Assembly (NCBI GenBank): GCA_028688525.1
Contig: JAQTYA010000028.1
Span: forward strand, 1 to 32,663
DNA length: 32,663 nt
Origin: Methylococcus sp.
GTDB taxonomy: Bacteria > Pseudomonadota > Gammaproteobacteria > Methylococcales > Methylococcaceae
Direction of reading: 5' to 3'
The notes below the pieces were generated by a model, which searched no databases, had not been told where the DNA came from, and saw only the letters and a program-made list of their open reading frames with translations. This document shows, in pieces, positions 23,966 through 30,684 of the stretch. The position numbers and the translations under genes were made by a program. Numbering within the stretch: the first letter of the stretch is position 1; every line of letters begins with the position of its first letter.

Positions 23966-24580
23966 TTGTACGACACCGAATTTCAAATCCGCGCCGCCGA
24001 GCTGATCGAGGCGGGCCGCTTCATCGACAGCCGCGGCTGGGTTCCGGCTACCAGCGGCAATTTTTCCGCGCGCTTGAACGACGGACGGATCGCCATCACG
24101 GTTTCCGGCCGCCACAAAGGCCGATTGCGCCCCGAGGACATCATGCTGGTGGATGCAGAAGGCCATCCGCTCGACGGCAAAAAGCCCTCGGCAGAAACCG
24201 TGCTGCATACCGGCATCTACCGGCGCTATCCGAACGCCGGCGCGGTGCTGCATCCGCACTCGCCGGCCGCCACCCTGTTGTCGCGGCTGGTAAGCCGCGT
24301 AGTGATCCTGGAGGATTACGAGTTGCTGAAAGCCCTGGCCGGTATCGAAACCCATGAAGCCAGGGTCGCTGTACCGATTTTCCCCAACGACCAGGACATC
24401 CCTCGTCTTGCGCTGGGCGTGGAAGAATACATCGAGATGCACGGCGACATCCTCGCCTACATCATCGCAGGCCACGGCTTTTATACCTGGGGAAAATCCG
24501 TGAGTGATGCGCTGCGGCACCTGGAAGCGTTGGAATTCCTGTTCGACCTAGAAACCCGCATACACGGAGCGAAACGATGA
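23966..24580 (+). CDS. mtnB: Methylthioribulose-1-phosphate dehydratase
   Basis: MtnB removes water from 5-methylthioribulose 1-phosphate in the methionine salvage pathway. With the TTG start at 23966 it is 204 aa and begins MYDTEFQIRAAELIEAGRFI, the normal family N-terminus. A GTG at 23867 would add 33 residues read through a terminator-like hairpin and is unlikely. The class II aldolase fold shows PATSGNFSARL (27-37), VSGRHKGRL (46-54), KKPSAETVLHTGIY and the zinc ligands H96 and H98 in VLHPHSPAATLLSR. GHGFYTWGKSVSDALRHLE near the C-terminus is typical. It overlaps mtnD by ATGA. Other salvage genes (mtnA, mtnP) are not in the window. Confidence 0.93.
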   Translation: MYDTEFQIRAAELIEAGRFIDSRGWVPATSGNFSARLNDGRIAITVSGRHKGRLRPEDIMLVDAEGHPLDGKKPSAETVLHTGIYRRYPNAGAVLHPHSPAATLLSRLVSRVVILEDYELLKALAGIETHEARVAVPIFPNDQDIPRLALGVEEYIEMHGDILAYIIAGHGFYTWGKSVSDALRHLEALEFLFDLETRIHGAKR

Positions 24581-25137
24581 GCCTTCTGACTCTGCACTAC
24601 GAAACCGGAAAAGCCGCTCCGGAGGTCATCCGGGACGGTACCGCTATCGCCGAGCGGCTCGCCGAGATCGGCGTTCTGTTCGAGCGCTGGGAAGCAAGCT
24701 GCGGCTTTGAACCCGGCGCAGACCAAGAGACGATTCTGGCGGCATACGGCGAGCCGGTAGAGCGTTTGAAGAAAAAATACGGCTTCGAATCGGCGGATGT
24801 CATCAGCGTCGAAGCCATCCATCCGCAGAAGGACGAACTCCGGGCACGCTTCCTGAACGAGCACACCCACAGCGATTTCGAGGTGCGCTTCTTCATCGAG
24901 GGCTGCGGCCTGTTTTATTTGCATCCCGGCGACAAGGTGTACGGGATCCTATGCGAGCAGGGCGACCTACTCAGCGTCCCTGCGAACGTCCGCCATTGGT
25001 TCGACATGGGAGCCGAACCCTGTTTGAAATGCATTCGGCTGTTCACCACGCCGGAAGGCTGGGTAGCGGACTTCACCGGCAGCGACATCAGCCAGCGCTT
25101 CCCCAAACTCGAAGAATACCTGAAGACTTTCGCATGA
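24577..25137 (+). CDS. mtnD: Acireductone dioxygenase
   Basis: MtnD is a cupin that oxidises the acireductone of methionine salvage to the keto acid precursor of methionine and formate (iron form), or to an off-pathway product with CO (nickel form). The 186-aa protein has the metal ligands H96, H98, E102 (NEHTHSDFEVRFF) and H140 (NVRHWFDMG), and the typical GLFYLHPGDKVY between them. The start ATG overlaps the mtnB stop (ATGA), and its own stop overlaps mtnC the same way, so the three genes are translated as a unit. Confidence 0.96.
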   Translation: MSLLTLHYETGKAAPEVIRDGTAIAERLAEIGVLFERWEASCGFEPGADQETILAAYGEPVERLKKKYGFESADVISVEAIHPQKDELRARFLNEHTHSDFEVRFFIEGCGLFYLHPGDKVYGILCEQGDLLSVPANVRHWFDMGAEPCLKCIRLFTTPEGWVADFTGSDISQRFPKLEEYLKTFA

Positions 25138-25817
25138 TCCGCGCTATTCTCACCGACATCGAAGGCACGACTTCATCCCTGTCTTTCGTAAAAGACACCT
25201 TGTTCCCCTACGCCCGCGCCCGACTGGCCGATTTCGTCCGCAACCATGCCAGCGAGGATACGGTCAAGCGTCTTCTCGCCGACACGAGAGAAGCGGCGGG
25301 CGACTCGTCGTTGAACGAGGATGGCGCCATCGCCCAGCTCATCCGCTGGATCGACGAAGACCGCAAGATCACCCCGCTCAAAGCGATCCAAGGACTCATC
25401 TGGGAAGAAGGCTACCGCAACGGCGATTTCTTCGGGCATGTGTACGACGATGCAGTGTGCCAGCTCAGGGCTTGGCACGCCCAGGGCATCGGCTTGTACG
25501 TTTTCTCGTCCGGTTCGGTCCATGCCCAGCAGCTGCTGTTCGGCCATACCCGTTTCGGTGATCTCAATCCGCTGTTTTCCGGCTATTTCGACACCCGAAT
25601 CGGGGCCAAGCAGGAACCCGAAGCTTACCGAGCCATCGCTCGACAGCTAGACCTGTCTCCTGCCGAAATTCTCTTTCTCTCGGATATCGAAAGCGAACTG
25701 AACGCCGCCCGTGAAGCCGGTTTCAAAACCTTCCTCCTGGCGCGTGGAGAATCGGCGGCGCCGAGCGATCATCCCCACGGCGCGGCTTTCGACGTCATCC
25801 GCCCTGACCTGCTATGA
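25134..25817 (+). CDS. mtnC: Enolase-phosphatase E1
   Basis: MtnC enolises and dephosphorylates 2,3-diketo-5-methylthiopentyl-1-phosphate, giving the acireductone used by MtnD. The 227-aa HAD-family protein begins MIRAILTDIEGTTSSLSF, where D8 and E10 replace the usual DxD as is normal for E1 enzymes. VFSSGSVHAQQLLF is HAD motif II, GAKQEPEAYRAI holds the motif III lysine and LFLSDIESELNAAREAG is motif IV. The start is the ATG in the ATGA overlap with mtnD; the frame continues upstream over mtnD but has no family similarity there. Confidence 0.96.
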   Translation: MIRAILTDIEGTTSSLSFVKDTLFPYARARLADFVRNHASEDTVKRLLADTREAAGDSSLNEDGAIAQLIRWIDEDRKITPLKAIQGLIWEEGYRNGDFFGHVYDDAVCQLRAWHAQGIGLYVFSSGSVHAQQLLFGHTRFGDLNPLFSGYFDTRIGAKQEPEAYRAIARQLDLSPAEILFLSDIESELNAAREAGFKTFLLARGESAAPSDHPHGAAFDVIRPDLL

Positions 25818-26059
25818 GCCTCCCGACCCGCACGACCGGCGCGCCAGTGAAATGATTCTGTAACAGATCAAGGGTTGATTCACAGCGTCGATAGCGCTTA
25901 AAGTTCCACCTTTGTCCGGTATCCGCGCGTCTCGATGCGCCGGCGCCGGACGCTCAGGATGTCGCAAAAGCCACTGATTGCGGGAGACTTCCACAGTTGG
26001 AACCCCAGCGGCTTTTTCCGCACCCTGTCATTTATGTTTGACTACCGATAGGGGTATCA

Positions 26060-26647
26060 ATGGGATTTTTCTCGTCCTCGCGCACCGCAGTGCGCGCCTC
26101 AGAACCCAATCTCAGCCGCCGCAGTTTCTTTTCCAAAGTAGGGGTAGCCGCAACAGGCGCCCTTCTGGTTCCTAGCTTCGATGCTTTCGCCCAATCCCTG
26201 GGCAGAGAGCGCACGCTGTACCTGTATAACAAACACACCGGCGAAGACCTGAGCTTGGTGTACAGCCCGGATCAATACTACGACCGCAAGATCATGCGGC
26301 AGTTCAATCATTTCGTCCGAGACCACCATGTCGATGAAATCTACCCCATGGATCCCGGACTACTCGACATTCTCTATGCAATTTCTGCCGTAACTCGTTC
26401 CAACGGTACCTTCGAAATCGTTTCGGGCTACCGCGCTCCCGAAACCAATCAGGCGCTGCGTAAGCACAGCCGCGGCGTGGCGGAACACAGCTTGCACATG
26501 GAAGGCAAAGCCATCGATCTCAGAATGAGCGACGTCAGCACCCGCACGATCCGCAAAACGGCGTTGGCCCTGCAATACGGCGGCGTAGGCTATTATCGCC
26601 GGTCAGATTTCGTCCATGTCGACACTGGGCGCATTCGCTCCTGGTAA
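26060..26647 (+). CDS. Tat-exported DUF882/M15-like peptidase (YcbK/MepK-like)
   Basis: The 195-aa protein has a twin-arginine signal peptide, with SRRSFF at residues 19-24, a hydrophobic core and cleavage near AFA-Q (44/45). The mature part matches the DUF882/M15 metallopeptidase fold: EIVSGYRAPETN, then S-L-H146-M-E-G-K-A-I-D153-L and DFVH186-VDTG, which give the H-D-H zinc site. E. coli MepK of this family cleaves peptidoglycan cross-links, so a murein hydrolase role is likely. The ATG at 26060 has AGGGG five nt upstream. The 242-nt gap before it holds no gene that I can see. Confidence 0.88.
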   Translation: MGFFSSSRTAVRASEPNLSRRSFFSKVGVAATGALLVPSFDAFAQSLGRERTLYLYNKHTGEDLSLVYSPDQYYDRKIMRQFNHFVRDHHVDEIYPMDPGLLDILYAISAVTRSNGTFEIVSGYRAPETNQALRKHSRGVAEHSLHMEGKAIDLRMSDVSTRTIRKTALALQYGGVGYYRRSDFVHVDTGRIRSW

Positions 26648-26657
26648 GCGCCCGTGC

Positions 26658-26677
26658 CCCGTGCTGGACAGTACGGG
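26658..26677 (+). terminator. Hairpin after the DUF882 gene
   Basis: CCCGTGCTG / CAGTACGGG pair over nine positions (one G-T) with a 2-nt loop, 10 nt past the stop codon. There is no T tract, so termination is uncertain. Confidence 0.4.
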
Positions 26678-26714
26678 TCCGCTTGATCAAACTATGACGC
26701 ACCCGTTGCAAGCC

Positions 26715-26735
26715 TATCGGCGATTCTCGCCGATA
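26715..26735 (+). repeat. Perfect 9-bp inverted repeat TATCGGCGA / TCGCCGATA
   Basis: The loop is 3 nt (TTC). It is followed by an outer pair CCGGGG (26736-26741) / CCCCGG (26767-26772). Both lie in the presumed leader of the small gene at 26806. Confidence 0.45.
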
Positions 26736-26805
26736 CCGGGGTGAAGGCGCTCTCTTGCTCCCGGAGCCCCGGTTCGCGACAAGGACCCGTTGAATCACCC
26801 TGACG

Positions 26806-27168
26806 ATGCGTATCTGCATGAACATCCTCCGCCCCACCCTGCTGTACTTGTGCTTAGCTCTCGCCGCCGTCCCGAATGCCGAAGCCATGGGCCCCAATAC
26901 ACTCAAAGGCCCGATGAGCTTTATCGAAGTCATGAACGAAATCGCCATCATGCGACCGTTCGGGCTGCTCGGAACCTTGCTCGGCACGACGTTTTTCGTC
27001 GGCACCCTGCCATTTACCGGTCTCGCCTCGATCGCCGAGCCGCACGATGCCATCAGGAAGGCCAGCGACGCCCTGGTCGTTGCGCCGGCTGCATTTACTT
27101 TCTCACGCCCCTTCGGCGTCTACGGCTACGACCCCAAGGGCAACTATCCGCAACGCCGGCCAGATTAA
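26806..27168 (+). CDS. Small exported/membrane protein of unknown function
   Basis: A 120-aa frame with an N-terminal signal peptide (NILRPTLLYLCLALAAVPNAEA) and a second hydrophobic segment (about 48-70, PFGLLGTLLGTTFFVGTLPF). The C-terminus FTFSRPFGVYGYDPKG is strongly reminiscent of a family of small uncharacterised proteins, sometimes misnamed multidrug transporter, with the pattern hydrophobic loop, then PAAFTFxRPxG. ATG 26806 or 26818 may be the start; neither has a clear Shine-Dalgarno. The product is probably periplasmic or inner-membrane anchored. It is 19 nt upstream of the TPMT-like gene and may be cotranscribed with it. Confidence 0.72.
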   Translation: MRICMNILRPTLLYLCLALAAVPNAEAMGPNTLKGPMSFIEVMNEIAIMRPFGLLGTLLGTTFFVGTLPFTGLASIAEPHDAIRKASDALVVAPAAFTFSRPFGVYGYDPKGNYPQRRPD

Positions 27169-27187
27169 TTCGCAAGAGCATTCGCCC

Positions 27188-27847
27188 ATGGACCCCGATT
27201 TTTGGCACGAGCGCTGGCAACGCAAGCAGACCGGTTTCCACCAGACCGAAATCAATCCGCTGCTCGAAGCATTCTGGCCTCGTTGCGCCGATTCGGTCGC
27301 GCCGCCACGGGTTTTCGTTCCTTTGTGCGGCAAATCTCTTGATATGGTCTGGTTACGGGACCGCGGCCATGCCGTACTCGGCAGCGAACTCAGCCCGATC
27401 GCGGTCAGCGAGTTTTTCCGTGAAAACGGTATGAGCGCAGACCAGCAAGCTCTGAATGAGGAGTTTGTCTGTTACGAAAATGGCGGGATTCGCCTGTTAT
27501 GCGGGAATTTTTTCGGCCTGACACCCGAGCTTGTAGGCGAGATCGGAGCCGTGTACGACCGAGCTGCGCTGGTAGCCATGCCGCCCGGAATGCAGGAGCG
27601 CTACGTCGACCAGCTGTTACGGCTCTTGCCCGGGCGTCCGCCCATGCTGATCGTTACGCTAGAATATGATCCAGAAGAAATGAGCGGCCCGCCGTTCCCC
27701 GTCCCTGAGGAAACAGTGGCCCGCCTATTCGGATCAACTTACCGGATCGAATTGCTGTCAGCGCGCGATACGCTGGAGAGCAATGCCCCGTTGCGCGCAA
27801 AAGGGCTGAATCGCCTCACTGAAAAAGCCTATTTGCTGCATACTTAA
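27188..27847 (+). CDS. tpm: Thiopurine S-methyltransferase family protein
   Basis: A 219-aa SAM-dependent methyltransferase starting MDPDFWHERWQRKQTGFHQTEINPLL, the TPMT family N-terminus. The SAM site is visible as VFVPLCGKSLDMVWLRDRGH (about 43-62) followed by VLGSELSPIAV. VYDRAALVAMPPGMQERY is also typical. Bacterial members methylate thiopurines and, in some species, selenium or tellurium compounds; the natural substrate here is unknown. The reading frame extends upstream over the preceding gene, but the ATG at 27188 fits the family length. Confidence 0.93.
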   Translation: MDPDFWHERWQRKQTGFHQTEINPLLEAFWPRCADSVAPPRVFVPLCGKSLDMVWLRDRGHAVLGSELSPIAVSEFFRENGMSADQQALNEEFVCYENGGIRLLCGNFFGLTPELVGEIGAVYDRAALVAMPPGMQERYVDQLLRLLPGRPPMLIVTLEYDPEEMSGPPFPVPEETVARLFGSTYRIELLSARDTLESNAPLRAKGLNRLTEKAYLLHT

Positions 27848-27869
27848 ATCTCTGTCCTGAATCTATCTC

Positions 27870-27885
27870 GCCGGTGACGGCTTTT
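27870..27885 (+). terminator. Short hairpin plus T4 after the TPMT gene
   Basis: GCCG-GTGA-CGGC followed by TTTT, 23 nt past the stop. The 4-bp stem is short for an intrinsic terminator, but the gene converges on the RRM gene here. Confidence 0.3.
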
Positions 27886-27908
27886 ACGACTCAGGCAGTA
27901 GCTCACGC

Positions 27909-28175
27909 TCAGCGGCGCCCGCGCCCGCCCGACCTCGGCCCTTTGTCCAAAGCGACGTAAATCGTCTTGCCTTCGTAATCGGAACCGTCCAGGCCTTCGA
28001 TCGCTTTTCGGGCCTCGTGCCCTTCCATACTCACAGAAGCAGTACCCCGGGCCTTGCCCGTGAACAAATCGCGGCTGAGCTGAAGCTCGAACACCTTGCC
28101 GTAACCGGTGAACAGTTCCTTGAGGCCCGCTTCGGTGGTTTGAGGGGGCAAATTTCTGACAAAAAGTTTCAACAT
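27909..28175 (-). CDS. Small RNA-recognition-motif protein
   Basis: An 88-aa single-RRM protein with an Arg/Gly tail (SGGRGRR), like the glycine-rich RRM proteins of cyanobacteria and many proteobacteria. RNP2 is seen as LFVRNL (residues 4-9), and the RRM helices and strands are in the right places. RNP1, however, reads KARGTASVSM instead of the usual KGFGFVxF: the aromatic residues that stack on RNA bases are missing. GGAAGG lies about 10 nt upstream of the ATG. It may bind RNA weakly, use other contacts or bind protein. Confidence 0.88.
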   Translation of the reverse strand: MLKLFVRNLPPQTTEAGLKELFTGYGKVFELQLSRDLFTGKARGTASVSMEGHEARKAIEGLDGSDYEGKTIYVALDKGPRSGGRGRR

Positions 28176-28248
28176 GTGCTGGGCACCTTCCTAAAGCAAG
28201 GTCGAGCGTAACGCCGCGAGCAGCGGGCGTTGCGCCGATAAGAGGAGG

Positions 28249-28279
28249 AAAAAAACAGGCCGCTTCCGCGGCCTGTTTC
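28249..28279 (-). terminator. Intrinsic terminator of the cold-shock gene
   Basis: AAACAGGCCGC (28253-28263) and GCGGCCTGTTT (28268-28278) form a perfect 11-bp stem with a TTCC loop. On the minus strand it is followed by a run of T residues (complement of 28249-28255), so it ends the transcript of the cold-shock gene at 28355-28564 before the RRM gene. Confidence 0.88.
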
Positions 28280-28354
28280 GTTACCTATGGGGTATGCGTA
28301 GCGTTCGTTAGGTCCGCTTGGCAACCTGTCTATAACGACACATCGGCCGACGCT

Positions 28355-28564
28355 TTAGAGAACGGTGACGTTCTCGGCCTGCGGCCCTTTCTGTCCGGCG
28401 ACTTCGGTAAAGCTCACGCGCTGACCTTCTTTCAAGGTCTTGAAACCCTGGCCCTGGATCGAACGGAAATGAACGAAAAGATCACTGCCGTTTTCACGCT
28501 GGATGAAACCAAATCCCTTGCTTTCATTGAACCATTTAACGGTTCCCTGTTGCTGTTGTGACAT
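28355..28564 (-). CDS. Cold-shock domain protein (CspA family)
   Basis: A 69-aa OB-fold nucleic-acid chaperone: [18 protein letters not shown] contains RNP1 (KGFGFI) and DLFVHF is RNP2, with the usual aromatic residues in place. The Gln-rich start MSQQQQ is unusual but harmless. Proteins of this family melt RNA secondary structure. The gene has a predicted leader of about 130 nt, an intrinsic terminator after it and a 13-nt inverted repeat flanking it (28297-28309 and 28650-28662), so the two mRNA ends could pair. Which Csp paralogue it is cannot be told from sequence. Confidence 0.96.
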   Translation of the reverse strand: MSQQQQGTVKWFNESKGFGFIQRENGSDLFVHFRSIQGQGFKTLKEGQRVSFTEVAGQKGPQAENVTVL

Positions 28565-28699
28565 ATCGAATCTCTCGAAAAAATTACTGGAAACTTAAAG
28601 CGTAGTATTACGGCGAGTGGGCAGGTGAAGCGGGTATGGTTCCGGATGGAACGAACGCTACGGAAACTTGCGTGGCACGGACCCCAATACGACGAAGCT
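28565..28699 (-). promoter_or_regulatory. Long 5' leader of the cold-shock gene
   Basis: A non-coding stretch of about 130 nt lies between the predicted promoter and the ATG. Long structured leaders are characteristic of cold-induced csp mRNAs. It includes 28650-28662, whose 13 nt are the perfect inverted complement of 28297-28309 beyond the stop codon. Confidence 0.5.
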
Positions 28700-28728
28700 A
28701 AAGTAAAGTAATTCCGTACGGTTTTCAA
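28700..28728 (-). promoter_or_regulatory. Candidate promoter of the cold-shock gene
   Basis: On the minus strand TTGAAA (28723-28728, 5/6 to consensus) and TACTTT (28700-28705, 3/6) are 17 nt apart. It lies 26 nt past the permease gene stop. Confidence 0.4.
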
Positions 28729-28753
28729 GAAAAATCGGCGCTTGGGCTGAAGC

Positions 28754-29995
28754 TCATTGAAACCGATACCCCCACGACAGCCAGCCCCAGTAAATCGCCA
28801 GGTTAGCCAGAGCAAGCGGCACACCCGCCATCGCAAATGTGCGAAAACCAAGCGACACATGATGCTTTTCGGCATGCTGAACGATAATGACGTTGCTGGC
28901 CGCGCCGAGGAGCAGAAAATTCCCGGCTATTGTGCTGCCGGCCGCCAAAGCCATGAGTACGTCGGTGGAGGCGCTGCCTTGTTGCAGCAAGGGCAAATAG
29001 AGCGCGACCAGAGGCACATTCGAGATCAACTGACTCAGGCCCGCGCTCACACCCAGCACGGTAGCTGAATCCGTTAGATCCAACGGCCAGCGGGCCATCC
29101 AAGCCTGGATCGCACCGCTTTTCCACACACTGGCCATCAACACGAACATCGCGGGGAAGAACAGCAAGGTCGGCCAATCGATCCCCCGCAAAATGGATCG
29201 GCGGCTACGGCAGAACAACAAGACGGGCGCCGCGGCTGCCAATGCGATCCCGCTCAAGGGTATCGCGCGCTCCCCACCCGGCACATGGCGCAGTCCGATG
29301 AGCGCGAGCATGACTCCAAGGCCCATGCATGCGAGCCGCGCCAAGCGGGGATCCAGCACGTCGACTGGGGTATGCACAAGAATCACATCGCGTAAGCTGC
29401 CCCGGTAAATCCAGCGCAGCCAGAGCCAGGCGATGGCCAGATTTAAAACGGTAGGCACACCTAGCGCATCCAGAAACGTCAGAAATGGTTCCGGTAGCTC
29501 CGTAGCAGTGGCGATGAGCAGATTTTGCGGATTGCCGATAGGACTCGGGACGCTCCCCAGAGTCACAGAGAAAGCCAGCGCAAGCAGCATCATACGCGGA
29601 TCCAGATCGTGCTCCCGTGCCAGCCTCAGTACCAAAGGCGTGCCGACGATCGCCACGGTGTCGTTCATCAACAGCGCAGACGCCATGCCTCCGCTGAACA
29701 ACACTGCCAATACCAATCCCTGCGCCGAGCGGATACGGGAAAACCAGCGATACGCCAGATAATAAAGATAGCCGCTCGCAACCAGGGCATGCCCCAGCAC
29801 GAACATGCCGAAAAGAAACAGCATGATATCGGGATCGATCGCGGCCAGCGCATCCAGCCAGCCGATCTGCCCAGTCGCCAGTACCGCCAGAGCACCCGCG
29901 CACATCGCCTGCCAAATCCGGATATGCAGCCCGCCGATGGTCTTGGCCATGATCAAGCCAAAAACCGCAGCGAGCACAAAAAGGGAAATATTCAT
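28754..29995 (-). CDS. SLC13/ArsB-like anion permease (ion transporter superfamily)
   Basis: A 413-aa inner-membrane protein with about 11-12 TM helices. It has the duplicated layout of the ion-transporter superfamily: MNDTVAIVGTPLVLRLA and SPIGNPQNLLIATA in the first half, and SNVPLVALYLPLL and GAASNVIIVQHAEKH in the second. These Ser/Asn-rich hairpins form the substrate and sodium sites in this fold. Candidates for the substrate include dicarboxylates, sulfate, arsenite or other anions; no neighbouring ars or carboxylate gene narrows this. The start at 29995 is divergent from the PepSY gene, with an 86-nt shared upstream region. Confidence 0.85.
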   Translation of the reverse strand: MNISLFVLAAVFGLIMAKTIGGLHIRIWQAMCAGALAVLATGQIGWLDALAAIDPDIMLFLFGMFVLGHALVASGYLYYLAYRWFSRIRSAQGLVLAVLFSGGMASALLMNDTVAIVGTPLVLRLAREHDLDPRMMLLALAFSVTLGSVPSPIGNPQNLLIATATELPEPFLTFLDALGVPTVLNLAIAWLWLRWIYRGSLRDVILVHTPVDVLDPRLARLACMGLGVMLALIGLRHVPGGERAIPLSGIALAAAAPVLLFCRSRRSILRGIDWPTLLFFPAMFVLMASVWKSGAIQAWMARWPLDLTDSATVLGVSAGLSQLISNVPLVALYLPLLQQGSASTDVLMALAAGSTIAGNFLLLGAASNVIIVQHAEKHHVSLGFRTFAMAGVPLALANLAIYWGWLSWGYRFQ

Positions 29996-30081
29996 AGCGT
30001 CATCCGCGAAAAAATCTGCCTATAGTAGGGTACAGTCCATTCGGAGAGGATGGTCTGCCCGACAGAAACCAAGGAGGCATT

Positions 30082-30612
30082 ATGAAATACGCGTATCGTA
30101 CTTTGCTCGCCGCTATCGGCTCCGGAATCGTTGCCGTTTCCGCCCAGGCCGGCGACACCGGCCTGCCTAAGACCAAGGTCAGCATGGAAAACTGCATGCA
30201 CGCCGCCCTGGCCAAGCGAGCAGGCGAAGTGGTCAAGCTGGAATTCAAGGAAGAACGCGGAGCGCCCACCTATGAATTCGAAGTCCTCGGCAACGACGGC
30301 AAATCCTGGGAACTGGAATGCGACGCCTTAACCGGCAAGATCACGGAAGAAGAACAGGAGGTAGCAGACGCCGACGACGCACTGTTCAAGGCTAAAGCCA
30401 AGATCGGCCTGGAAGAGGCGAAGAAAATCGCCCTCGCCGCCCATCCCGGACAAGTCGTGGAAGTCGAGTACGAAATCGAATCGAACGGCAACGCATCTTA
30501 TGAGTTCGACATCGAGACCAAGAACGGCGAAGTAAAACTGGAAGTGGACGCCATGACCGGCAAGATCGTCGAGGATAACGAGAAAGAGCTCTACCAGATC
30601 GGCAAGGAATAG
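30082..30612 (+). CDS. Periplasmic protein with two PepSY domains
   Basis: A 176-aa exported protein: signal peptide to A23 (VSAQA-GD), then two PepSY repeats at about 34-86 and 112-164. Each ends with the typical pattern [11 protein letters not shown] or [15 protein letters not shown]. The first repeat has two cysteines, C38 and C80, which could form a disulfide; the second has none. The mature part is strongly acidic. PepSY domains act as inhibitors or sensors in many envelope proteins, and small double-PepSY proteins are of unknown role. A strong AAGGAGG precedes the ATG. A TATAGT at 30021-30026 could be its -10, without a clear -35. Confidence 0.88.
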   Translation: MKYAYRTLLAAIGSGIVAVSAQAGDTGLPKTKVSMENCMHAALAKRAGEVVKLEFKEERGAPTYEFEVLGNDGKSWELECDALTGKITEEEQEVADADDALFKAKAKIGLEEAKKIALAAHPGQVVEVEYEIESNGNASYEFDIETKNGEVKLEVDAMTGKIVEDNEKELYQIGKE

Positions 30613-30630
30613 CCCCCCCCCAATCCCCCC

Positions 30631-30654
30631 GAATGCCCACGATCGCGGGCGTTC
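30631..30654. terminator. Hairpin between convergent PepSY and outer-membrane factor genes
   Basis: GAATGCCC / GGGCGTTC form an 8-bp stem (one G-T pair) around an 8-nt loop, 19 nt past the PepSY stop. T residues after it are sparse. A C9 tract (30613-30621) and a C6 tract (30625-30630) lie between the stop and the hairpin. Confidence 0.45.
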
Positions 30655-30684
30655 TCACTTTAGGCCAGGATACTCGACGACGGG

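Noticed and set aside
25812-25994. 60-codon minus-strand frame between mtnC and the M15-like gene
   Set aside because: No Shine-Dalgarno or similarity; it overlaps the end of mtnC.
30613-30630. C9 and C6 tracts as a phase-variation site
   Set aside because: They lie after the PepSY stop codon and outside any coding frame or promoter.
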